Below, piece by piece: positions 52,007-60,014 of a DNA stretch of 64,000 nucleotides. The DNA is taken from positions 1-64,000 of the forward strand of contig NZ_JAKVIP010000014.1 in NCBI RefSeq assembly GCF_022601875.1, written 5' to 3'. The notes below the pieces were generated by a model that saw only the letters and a program-made list of their open reading frames with translations, was not told the DNA's origin and did not search any database. This stretch comes from Chryseobacterium sp. SSA4.19. Lineage in GTDB: Bacteria; Bacteroidota; Bacteroidia; Flavobacteriales; Weeksellaceae. A program made the position numbers and the translations under genes. Each line of letters starts with the position of its first letter. The stretch's first letter is position 1.

Positions 52007-52014
52007 TATTTTTG
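52007..52014 (+). promoter_or_regulatory. -7 promoter box (TATTTTTG) of the MFS gene
   Basis: Exact TAnnTTTG match, giving a leader of about 65 bases to the ATG at 52086, divergent from the SusC promoter. Confidence 0.5.
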
Positions 52015-52085
52015 GGACTTCAAAGGCATGTTTTTTTGTGCTTTTCATAAAAAATCATAACAAAAACAGAAAATTAATCCCCAAA

Positions 52086-53279
52086 ATGATGGCCCAGACT
52101 GCCCGTATTGCTCTTTCGTTAAAACTTACTTTTCTTATTTTTTCTATGGTGCTGAACTGTATGGGCATTGTGATCCTGCAACTTTCGGAGACAAAAATCA
52201 CTTATGAAAAGCTTGGTTTTCTGGAATCTTTTAAAGACCTTCCGATTGCTTTTATTTCACTTTTTGCCGTGAATTTCATAAGCAGATTCGGAACTAAAAA
52301 ATCGTTGATTTTTGCTTTGTCGATTGTTGGGATCTGCTCTCTTATCTTACCTTTTGCAGAAGTATTCTGGTTTTACAAAGTATGGTTTGCTATTGTCGGG
52401 ACCTGCTTTGCCATTGGTAAAATTTGTGTGTTCGGAATTATCAGAAATAATATTTCAGACGAGAAATCATTAGCCAAAACCATGAACAGTGTGGAAGCTT
52501 CTTTTATGATCGGGATTTTTGTTGTGAATACAGGTTTCGGTTGGCTGATTTCAAGTCATTTTTCGGAATTCTGGAAATTTGGGTTTTTATCTATTTCATT
52601 GTTGTCAGGGATTACAATTTTCCTTTTTTCCAGACTTTCAATTTCAGAATCTGTCGAAACCGAGAAAAATAATATAATTCAGGAACTTATAAAGCTGATT
52701 AATCCTTTAATGATGGTATTTTTGGTGATCATTTTTTCCATTGTTTTTATCGAGCAAAGTTTTAACTCGTGGCTGCCCTCTTTTTACAAGAATCATTTAA
52801 AAGTAAATTCATTTTTCGCTCTTCAGGCCTCCTCATTCATGGCGCTTTTTTCCTATGCCGGAAGAATTATTACCGCTAATGTGATTCACCGGTTTTCCTT
52901 ATCAAAATATTATGTTTTGTGTATTTCAATGATTGTATTGGTACTAACAACGATTAGCGTAATACAGTTTTTCGGTACAGATGACAGCAGGATATTGCTG
53001 TTCCTGTTTCCTGTTACCGGATTTTTCCTTTCACCGCTCTATCCGATCATTAATTCAAAAATGATTGCTCAGGTCGACAAAAGCAGGGCTAATCTTTTCA
53101 CTTCACTAATTGTCATTTTTTCATCTTTAGGCAGTTCCGTAAGTTCCATTATCATGTCGGTTTTATTCGGGAACCAAATGCTCGGCTATTATTCTATGTA
53201 TATTTTATCGGCTGTTATCGTGCTGTTTGTCATTAGTTTAATTTATTTTAAGCTTGCTGATCCAAAATTTGGAAAATAA
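52086..53279 (+). CDS. Major facilitator superfamily sugar transporter
   Basis: About 397 residues with twelve membrane segments. The loop 2-3 signature is RFGTKKSLIF, and the second half repeats it less clearly (SYAGRIITANVIHRFSLSKYYV). It probably imports the glucose or oligosaccharides released in the periplasm by the divergent PUL (inference from context). The frame is open from a GTG at 52038, but I prefer ATG 52086 (MMAQTARIALSLKLTF), because the extra N-terminus is basic and poorly coding. The regulator gene follows after 16 bases. Confidence 0.82.
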   Translation: MMAQTARIALSLKLTFLIFSMVLNCMGIVILQLSETKITYEKLGFLESFKDLPIAFISLFAVNFISRFGTKKSLIFALSIVGICSLILPFAEVFWFYKVWFAIVGTCFAIGKICVFGIIRNNISDEKSLAKTMNSVEASFMIGIFVVNTGFGWLISSHFSEFWKFGFLSISLLSGITIFLFSRLSISESVETEKNNIIQELIKLINPLMMVFLVIIFSIVFIEQSFNSWLPSFYKNHLKVNSFFALQASSFMALFSYAGRIITANVIHRFSLSKYYVLCISMIVLVLTTISVIQFFGTDDSRILLFLFPVTGFFLSPLYPIINSKMIAQVDKSRANLFTSLIVIFSSLGSSVSSIIMSVLFGNQMLGYYSMYILSAVIVLFVISLIYFKLADPKFGK

Positions 53280-53295
53280 TTTTATTTTTACCGGT

Positions 53296-54084
53296 ATGAA
53301 AATCAAAAACGAAAAAAATAAGGAAACTCTTCAGGAACTCATTGATACAAAAGACTTTGTAGCACACGTATCGGTTGACTGCACCATATTTGGTTTTCAT
53401 AATAATATCCTTAAAGTTTTGCTTTTAAAGTACCACGACCTGAATTTGTGGTCTCTTCCCGGCGGTTTTGTTTTTAATGATGAAGATCTTCGGGAAGCCG
53501 CTGCACGTGTTTTGTATGAAAGGACGCATCTTAAAGATATTTTCCTCAAGCAATTCCATACCTTCGGAAGGATTGACAGAACCGAAAATAATGTCCACCA
53601 GATCCTGCTGAACAACAAAGGGGTTGAAGTTCCTAAAGATCACTGGATTTTTCAACGGTTTATTACAGTCGGATACTGCAGCCTGATTGATTTTTCAATG
53701 GCCAATACATTTCCGGATGCTTTTAACGAAAGCTGTGAATGGTTTGAAGTGGATAAGCTTCCCAAAATGGCTTTTGATCACGACAGAATTATTGAAACCG
53801 GACTTGAATACTTACGAATGAATATTAATACGGAAGTAGCTGCAAGCAATCTTTTGCCGGAAAAATTCACCATGAAAGATTTACAGTCGCTTTATGAGAC
53901 TATTTTAGGAGAAACATTCAGAAGGAATAATTTTCAGCGTAAAATATTAAGTCTCAATATCCTTGAAAGACTTGAAAAATTATATGACGGCTCTGCCAAT
54001 AAAGCTCCGTATTTATATAAGTTTAAAAACAGAATCTATCATCCGGCCAACCAATACCCTATTTCCAACGAAGAAGAAAAGTAA
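53296..54084 (+). CDS. NrtR-type regulator: degenerate NUDIX plus winged helix
   Basis: About 262 residues. An N-terminal NUDIX fold (about 20-165) opens with VSVDCTIFGFHNNILKVLLLKYHD. The NUDIX box reads GGFVFNDEDLREAAARVLYE, so the first Glu is kept but the REUxEE core is RVLYER, and hydrolase activity is unlikely. The C-terminal part (about 190-260) is the winged helix typical of NrtR-like regulators (FTMKDLQSLYETILGETFRRNNFQRKIL, then LYKFKNRIYHP). In Bacteroidetes such proteins control sugar catabolism genes, for example arabinose and xylose regulators. Placed with the MFS gene and divergent from SusC, it is the likely regulator of the glucan locus. The start at 53296 avoids overlap with the MFS gene. 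Confidence 0.85.
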   Translation: MKIKNEKNKETLQELIDTKDFVAHVSVDCTIFGFHNNILKVLLLKYHDLNLWSLPGGFVFNDEDLREAAARVLYERTHLKDIFLKQFHTFGRIDRTENNVHQILLNNKGVEVPKDHWIFQRFITVGYCSLIDFSMANTFPDAFNESCEWFEVDKLPKMAFDHDRIIETGLEYLRMNINTEVAASNLLPEKFTMKDLQSLYETILGETFRRNNFQRKILSLNILERLEKLYDGSANKAPYLYKFKNRIYHPANQYPISNEEEK

Positions 54085-54205
54085 GGCATTTCTTATTTTA
54101 ACTAAAAATATAATGTAAATCCTTCAATATCAACTGATAAAAAGCATATAAAAAAAATTTTCCTGAACTCATGAAAAGTACTATTTTTAGGAAAATTAAA
54201 TTACA

Positions 54206-55387
54206 ATGTCATATTATCCTCTTACAAGCATCCCTGACTATTACGGCATCGATGCTTTACTTACCGAAGAACACAAGCTGATCCGTCAGTCTGTAAGAGA
54301 CTGGGTAGAAAGTTTTGTGATGCCCCAGATTGATCAGGCTGCCCAAAATCACACGGATATTCCGGGACTGATGAAAGAATTGGGACAGATCGGTGCATTG
54401 GGCCCTTATATTCCGGTTGAGTACGGAGGTTCCGGCCTGGACCAGATTTCTTACGGCTTAATTATGCAGGAACTGGAAAGAGGTGATTCCGCAGTACGTT
54501 CTGCAGCTTCCGTACAAAGTTCTCTGGTAATGTTCCCAATCAATGAATTCGGTTCTGAAGAACAGAAAATGAAATACTTACCTAAACTTGCCGCCGGAGA
54601 GATGATCGGTTCTTTTGGATTGACAGAGCCTAATCACGGTTCGGATCCGGGATCAATGGAGACCAGTTTTAAAGATATGGGCGATCATTATCTGCTGAAC
54701 GGTGCAAAAATGTGGATTACCAATTCCCCGCTTTGCGATATTGCAGTAGTGTGGGCAAAAAATGAAGAGGGAAAGGTGCAGGGACTGATTGTTGAAAGAG
54801 GGATGGAAGGCTTCACCACTCCTGAAACCCATAATAAATGGAGTTTAAGAGCTTCAAAAACAGGAGAACTGGTATTTAATAACGTTAAAGTTCCGAAAGA
54901 AAACCTGCTTCCGGGAGTTACAGGGCTAAAAGGGCCTTTATCCTGCCTGAATTCCGCGCGATACGGAATTTCCTGGGGAGTTATCGGTGCTGCCATAGAC
55001 TGTTACTGTACAGCTGTTCAGTATTCCAAAGAAAGAAAACAATTCGGAAAACCGATCGGGTCTTATCAGCTGCAACAGAAAAAGCTGGCAGAATTTTTAA
55101 CTGAGATTACTAAAGCTCAGTTGCTTTGTCTACAGTTAGGAAACCTGAAAAACGATCATAAAGCGACACCTGCGCAAATCTCAATGGCGAAAAGAAATAA
55201 CGTGAAAATGGCTATTGATATCGCAAGGGAATCCCGACAAATCCTTGGAGGAATGGGTATTATGGGAGAATTCCCGATGATGAGGCATGCCGCTAACCTG
55301 GAATCCGTAATTACATACGAAGGAACGCATGATGTCCACCTGCTGATTACAGGGATGGATATTACCGGAATCAATGCTTTTAATTAA
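54206..55387 (+). CDS. Acyl-CoA dehydrogenase, glutaryl-CoA dehydrogenase-like
   Basis: 393-residue flavoprotein. Middle-domain FAD motif IGSFGLTEPNHGSDPGSM and AKMWITNSPL; C-terminal catalytic Glu in VITYEGTHDVHLL, the position used by glutaryl-CoA dehydrogenases; RSAASVQSSLVMFPI also fits that subfamily. It would oxidise and decarboxylate glutaryl-CoA to crotonyl-CoA in lysine/tryptophan breakdown, using ETF. Subfamily choice is moderately firm. A TATTTTTA box, one base off consensus, lies 16 bases upstream. The terminator is shared with the convergent nuclease gene. Confidence 0.88.
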   Translation: MSYYPLTSIPDYYGIDALLTEEHKLIRQSVRDWVESFVMPQIDQAAQNHTDIPGLMKELGQIGALGPYIPVEYGGSGLDQISYGLIMQELERGDSAVRSAASVQSSLVMFPINEFGSEEQKMKYLPKLAAGEMIGSFGLTEPNHGSDPGSMETSFKDMGDHYLLNGAKMWITNSPLCDIAVVWAKNEEGKVQGLIVERGMEGFTTPETHNKWSLRASKTGELVFNNVKVPKENLLPGVTGLKGPLSCLNSARYGISWGVIGAAIDCYCTAVQYSKERKQFGKPIGSYQLQQKKLAEFLTEITKAQLLCLQLGNLKNDHKATPAQISMAKRNNVKMAIDIARESRQILGGMGIMGEFPMMRHAANLESVITYEGTHDVHLLITGMDITGINAFN

Positions 55388-55414
55388 AATCTTATTTGAG
55401 TATAAAAAAAAACT

Positions 55415-55440
55415 AAAGAGCCTGAAATTTCAGGCTCTTT
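55415..55440. terminator. Bidirectional terminator
   Basis: AAAGAGCCTGAAATTTCAGGCTCTTT, a perfect palindrome between the convergent acyl-CoA dehydrogenase and nuclease genes. Confidence 0.87.
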
Positions 55441-55457
55441 ACTTAGATTATAAATCG

Positions 55458-58151
55458 TTAAGCAGAATAAGGCTTAAGTCTTTCAATAAAGTTAATCTGT
55501 GGATTCAGGATTTCTTCAATCAGGCTTTTAACCGATTTCATGGCCACATCAATATCTCCTTTCTCAAACTGAAGAGAAACGACTCCTTTTTTAGCTTCGG
55601 CAAAGCTCCAGATTCCGGTTTCTATAGGGAATCCCCAGAATTCCGGGAGGCTCTGAACAACGTATTGGTAGATGCATAGCTGTAATGCCTGCTTTCGGTC
55701 ATTATTATGAAAATATTCGGTTATTTTTTCATCATCTATTTTAACCACCAGATTCTTTATTTTCGCTGTTTTATAATCAATAATTCTTAGTGTCCCATTA
55801 AGTTTGTCGATTCTGTCGATAAAGCCAAAGAAAGAAATTTTATCATTATCATCAAGATAGAAATCTACATGTTCAAAACGTTTCTCGATAGCAATGATTT
55901 CCAGTGCATTTCCGGTTTTTACTAAATCTAAATCATAATTCAGAATATTTCCGATTACCTTTTTTGCAATCGCCTTATGAATAAAGTTCATTCCTTTTTC
56001 ATAAAATTCAGGCTGGTGTTTCAGCTTTTCAATGGCTGTTTCAATATATTGATCTATTGCTGCAATTGACTGCTTCAAATCATTTTCTTTTAGAACTTTA
56101 CCTTTTAATACTTCATATACTTCTTGAAGGGTATAGTGTACCAGATTTCCGTAGTTTTTGACAGACAGTTCCTCTTCAATTTCATCACTTTCTGAAGTGT
56201 TCAGTATCTTGGAAAGATAAAAATCAATAGGATTATAAAGATAGCTTGTCAGGTGTGAAGCTGATACTTTCTCCTTCCACCGTTGCAGCCTTTCCATCAC
56301 AACAGCTGTTTTGGAAATTTCGATAGGCTCTGTAATGATCGGTTCTGAGGTGTTCTCAATGATCAGATGTTCGATATTGTGGGAGCTCTCCATTTCAATC
56401 TGGGTGATAAACCTGCTTTTCTCACCTGTATTTACTCCGGAACTTAATGCATTGAACAGCAGGTGTACATTTTGGGAATCCTGAATCAGGCGGTAGAAAT
56501 GATAGGCATAAATACTGTCATTTTCCAGAAAAGTATGAAGATTAAAAAATTTTCTGATGTCAAAAGGAATATACGTATTCTGGGAATTCCCTAGTGGAAG
56601 CTTACCTTCATTCACAGACAGCAGGATAACATTTTCAAAATTCAGAAGACGGGTTTCCAGAAGTCCCATCACCTGAAGTCCCTGCAAAGGTTCACCCTGA
56701 AAATCAATACTTTCAGAATTGATATGCTGATTAATTAAAATTTCAAGCGTTTCCATTCTGATCTCGAAATTATAAGGTGACAGCTGATTCTTAATCATCC
56801 TGAAGGCATTCTCAAAATGGGAAACATTTTCATATTGGATATCATCAATCTCCAGCCATTTGATCTGCTGGCAAAAAGCTATTAATGAATCCAGGTAATT
56901 ATTGGTTGTCTCTGCCTTCTTAAGAAGATTATAATATGATAATTGGCCTAAAAGTTCATCCAAAAGTTTTTTTGAGATATAGACAATATTCCTCTGTTCT
57001 ACATTTACCTTAAAATTATTGATAACCATCTCATCTTCCGGAGATTTCGGAAGCTCTTCAAGGATAGGAAAAACATCACGGTAATAATAGGAAGACCTGT
57101 TTTTCTCCAGTTGTTTCTGAAGATAAAAAAGCTGTTTGACAGCATTGGAAAAAGACAGGTTTTTCAAGGGAAACCCCATCGTAATATTCAGGTTCTGAAC
57201 ATCGTGCATGGCGTCAAGGCTTGCAGGAAGCAGGTTTTCATCCAGCAATACAACAGCGGTATTAGAATAGGTTTTATTCTCTATTTCTTTAAGAATTTCC
57301 GGTAGGATTTTGGTCTGGGTAATATTTCCTGACACTTCATAGATTTTGATATTTTTAGGCTGGTTAAAATCATCTTCGATCCACTGAAAAGTCCGTTCAT
57401 CGGTAAATTCCTTCCAGGTTTTATGATTTCTTAAAAACTTGCCGGCTTCCTGCCTTTCATCATCAAAATAATAACGGTCCGCCTGAAAAAAACATTGTCC
57501 TTTATTCCACTGCAAAAGGCTTCGTACCAGCTTCTCTTCCACCGGAGTAAACGCATTAAAGCCACAAAAAATAAACTGCTGTTTTGTACTTTCAGCAAAA
57601 TCGGCCATTTTCTTTCCAGCCTCTTCATGGATCATTCCGGAAGTCGCCCAGTTTTTTTCCTGCAGTCTTTTTTTCAGTACAGGAAGATAGATATTCATGT
57701 TTTTCCAGAAGGTAAGGAACTTTTTTCTCGCCGACTCGTCATCATCTCCCAGGTCCTGTGCCCATTCTTTAATTCTTTCTTCATCAAACATGTACTGAAG
57801 CACCGCTTCGTCATTGTCTGAGAATTTTAACATATCATCCCAGTCCTTCTGTAACGTCGGGAACCATTTCAGGAACTCGGAAAAGTCGTCATTAGGAATG
57901 AGATTCAGGCTTTTATAGACATCGAACGCAAACAACCATAACGAAATCCCGTGAATTTCCTGTTTGTCGGCAATACTACTGACCAGTTCCTCAATCGTAT
58001 AAAAGTGAGGCAGAAAACCAGAATAATTATTTTCCTCTAAAATCCGCCGTATAAAAACGACAGGCCTTTTTCCGGGCAGAACGACATTAAACTCAGAAAG
58101 ATCCGGGTTTTGGGCTAATAATTCGTGGATGATTTTATTGAGAAACTTCAA
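55458..58151 (-). CDS. PD-(D/E)XK nuclease family protein, AddB-like
   Basis: 897 residues with the layout of AddB/RexB-type helicase-nuclease subunits: a helicase-like N-terminal part with a degenerate Walker A (VLPGKRPVVFIRRILEE), a long middle region, and a C-terminal RecB-type nuclease domain (about 640-890) with GFIDRIDKLNGTLRIIDYKT, which carries the catalytic Asp and Lys. It would process DNA double-strand ends together with a UvrD-like AddA partner, which is not in this window. Its ATG overlaps the DUF922 stop by four bases, so it is coupled to that gene. Confidence 0.83.
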   Translation of the reverse strand: MKFLNKIIHELLAQNPDLSEFNVVLPGKRPVVFIRRILEENNYSGFLPHFYTIEELVSSIADKQEIHGISLWLFAFDVYKSLNLIPNDDFSEFLKWFPTLQKDWDDMLKFSDNDEAVLQYMFDEERIKEWAQDLGDDDESARKKFLTFWKNMNIYLPVLKKRLQEKNWATSGMIHEEAGKKMADFAESTKQQFIFCGFNAFTPVEEKLVRSLLQWNKGQCFFQADRYYFDDERQEAGKFLRNHKTWKEFTDERTFQWIEDDFNQPKNIKIYEVSGNITQTKILPEILKEIENKTYSNTAVVLLDENLLPASLDAMHDVQNLNITMGFPLKNLSFSNAVKQLFYLQKQLEKNRSSYYYRDVFPILEELPKSPEDEMVINNFKVNVEQRNIVYISKKLLDELLGQLSYYNLLKKAETTNNYLDSLIAFCQQIKWLEIDDIQYENVSHFENAFRMIKNQLSPYNFEIRMETLEILINQHINSESIDFQGEPLQGLQVMGLLETRLLNFENVILLSVNEGKLPLGNSQNTYIPFDIRKFFNLHTFLENDSIYAYHFYRLIQDSQNVHLLFNALSSGVNTGEKSRFITQIEMESSHNIEHLIIENTSEPIITEPIEISKTAVVMERLQRWKEKVSASHLTSYLYNPIDFYLSKILNTSESDEIEEELSVKNYGNLVHYTLQEVYEVLKGKVLKENDLKQSIAAIDQYIETAIEKLKHQPEFYEKGMNFIHKAIAKKVIGNILNYDLDLVKTGNALEIIAIEKRFEHVDFYLDDNDKISFFGFIDRIDKLNGTLRIIDYKTAKIKNLVVKIDDEKITEYFHNNDRKQALQLCIYQYVVQSLPEFWGFPIETGIWSFAEAKKGVVSLQFEKGDIDVAMKSVKSLIEEILNPQINFIERLKPYSA

Positions 58152-58684
58152 GACTTTCTGTAGCTTTTGTAATTTTCCAGCTCCTCAGCAATAATACGGT
58201 TATATTCCGCTTGCTTCTCTTCCACCATTCCGTTTTTGGTCTCCGCATCATAACGTTTCTGGAAATCCTGATAGTTCCTGAGAATACGATTATAAATGGA
58301 CTTGAAAGATCTGTCAAAATCTGAAGACGTCTTTATTTTTTCCGAAATTTCTTTCCTGAGTTTGCGCGCGAAAACTTCTGCTGCGTCAAAGTGTTTCTGC
58401 TCGTGCAGCAGGACATAATCATTAATCCGTTTTACATCCTTCCACGATTGATTTTCATTGAAGACCGTTTCAACCTTGATTTTAATCGGGGCCTTCGGAT
58501 TTGATGATTTTACATAAGAATAAGACCAGCCGCAGTTTGTATAAGCAACTACATTGGTACCTCTCTGATTATTCACTTTACTTTTAAAGTTATCCCAATT
58601 TAATTTCAATCCTTCCTGCCAATATATCTTCTGTCCAAATAAGATGTTGGACATCAGAATACACACAATAAAAATCCATTTCAT
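58148..58684 (-). CDS. DUF922 family exported putative zinc protease
   Basis: 178 residues. Signal peptide MKWIFIVCILMSNILFGQ, then a DUF922 domain with the zinc-binding motif HEQKHFD (H94, E95, H98) preceded by the YVLLH strand, and a coiled C-terminal tail rich in Glu/Lys. The HExxH-type site suggests a periplasmic metallopeptidase, but the family is uncharacterised. It sits between a small lipoprotein gene (3-base gap) and the AddB-like gene (4-base overlap), so the three form one operon despite unrelated roles. Confidence 0.8.
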   Translation of the reverse strand: MKWIFIVCILMSNILFGQKIYWQEGLKLNWDNFKSKVNNQRGTNVVAYTNCGWSYSYVKSSNPKAPIKIKVETVFNENQSWKDVKRINDYVLLHEQKHFDAAEVFARKLRKEISEKIKTSSDFDRSFKSIYNRILRNYQDFQKRYDAETKNGMVEEKQAEYNRIIAEELENYKSYRKS

Positions 58685-58687
58685 TTG

Positions 58688-59095
58688 TTATTCAACTACA
58701 ATTGTTTTGGTTATCCAGTTGCTGCCTCCGTTCCAGAATTTAAAAGTATAAATTCCGGTGTGCTGCGGACTGAAATTGATCTGTCCTGCTGCCGTATAGC
58801 TTTTCTGGGTACAGGGTCCGCTGGTAATATATTTGTAAGCAGTCACCGTTCTTAAGGTGCTGTCATTATAAACGTAATCATATCCGTAGAAACCTTCACA
58901 TTGCGACGGATAAGTAGAATATGTTTTAATACGCTGAATACTGAACACATCCATTGTATCATTTACAATTTTTACACTATCAATTTTAATTTTATCAGTA
59001 GCTTCTATGGTCTGATAGTCGTCTTCATCATTACATGAAGTGAAAAATAATCCTAAAACCAGTGCAGAAAATCCAACAGTGAAAAAGTTTTTCAT
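58688..59095 (-). CDS. Small lipoprotein of unknown function
   Basis: 135 residues. Lipobox FFTSCNDEDDY with several acidic residues after the Cys, consistent with export to the outer surface in Bacteroidetes. The body is beta-rich with three further Cys (QCEGFYGYDYV, GPCTQKSY), possibly disulfide-bonded, and ends in an Ig-like run (HTGIYTFKFWNGG, WITKTIVVE). No family recognised. First gene of the operon with the DUF922 protease and the AddB-like nuclease. Confidence 0.72.
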   Translation of the reverse strand: MKNFFTVGFSALVLGLFFTSCNDEDDYQTIEATDKIKIDSVKIVNDTMDVFSIQRIKTYSTYPSQCEGFYGYDYVYNDSTLRTVTAYKYITSGPCTQKSYTAAGQINFSPQHTGIYTFKFWNGGSNWITKTIVVE

Positions 59096-59287
59096 AGCTA
59101 CAAAATTTGGTTATCAGTACACCTGAACATATAAAATAAACAGTTGATTCAATTGTATTAAAACAAGGTGCCGGCAATATTTTTGCCTATTACTATTAAA
59201 TTCAAATATATTGAATTTTAATATCAAATATTACGGTATTCCGGATTTTAAAATTAAAATTTAATCAAAAGGGGGTTATCAGTTTTA

Positions 59288-59923
59288 TTAGGAGTTAAAA
59301 TTGCCTTTTGATAAATACACCACTTTTTTGGTGTCAAAAAACTCTTCATCAAAATAATTCTTAAGATTAAAAATTTCACATTTAATACCGGCAAGTTCTT
59401 CCGCAAGATCACCACCTTTTAAATATAAGATTCCGTTATGTTTAGGATTAAACTGTTCTTTTTCAAATTTACCTTTCAGCCATCTTAAAAATTCCGGCAT
59501 CTGTGTTACGGCACGGCTTACTACAAAATGGAATTTTTCTTTCAGTTTCTCCGCTCTTCCGTGAATGGCTGTTACATTGGTTAATCCCACTCCTTCAGCC
59601 ACTGCATTGACAACGCTTATTTTTTTTCCGATAGAATCAATTAAAGTAAACTCTGCCTCAGGAAATAAAATAGCCAATGGGATTCCGGGAAATCCACCTC
59701 CCGTTCCGATATCCAGAACCTTGGTTCCCGGAGCAAATCCCATCACTTTGGCAATTCCTAAAGAATGTAAAATATGCTTTTCATACAGAGATTCCATATC
59801 CTTTCTTGAAATCACGTTGATTTTTTCATTCCATTCCTGGTATAAACCTTCAAGTTTATTGAACTGTTCAATCTGATTTTCTGTAAGATCCGGAAAGTAT
59901 TTTAATAGTAACGTTGTAGACAT
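59288..59923 (-). CDS. rsmG: 16S rRNA m7G527 methyltransferase RsmG
   Basis: About 211 residues. SAM-dependent methyltransferase that makes 7-methylguanosine 527 in 16S rRNA, linked to streptomycin resistance when lost. Motif I VLDIGTGGGFPGIPLAILFP (about residues 65-85), N-terminal EWNEKINVISRKD and FHFVVSRAVTQMPEFLRW are diagnostic. The frame is open from 59962, but MSTTLLLKYFPDL at 59923 is the family-typical start, and the extra residues are hydrophobic and off-family. Single gene. Confidence 0.94.
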   Translation of the reverse strand: MSTTLLLKYFPDLTENQIEQFNKLEGLYQEWNEKINVISRKDMESLYEKHILHSLGIAKVMGFAPGTKVLDIGTGGGFPGIPLAILFPEAEFTLIDSIGKKISVVNAVAEGVGLTNVTAIHGRAEKLKEKFHFVVSRAVTQMPEFLRWLKGKFEKEQFNPKHNGILYLKGGDLAEELAGIKCEIFNLKNYFDEEFFDTKKVVYLSKGNFNS

Positions 59924-59988
59924 GTGAAATATTATAAAAAGCAAAAATAAGTTTTTATTCACATTTTATTCAAATTAAGTTTTTATTA

Positions 59989-59996
59989 TATATTTG
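59989..59996 (+). promoter_or_regulatory. -7 promoter box (TATATTTG) of the aminotransferase
   Basis: Exact TAnnTTTG match. The frame's first TTG (59994) lies inside it, so the ATG at 60015 is the start. Confidence 0.62.
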
Positions 59997-60014
59997 TTCA
60001 AATGCAAAAAAATT

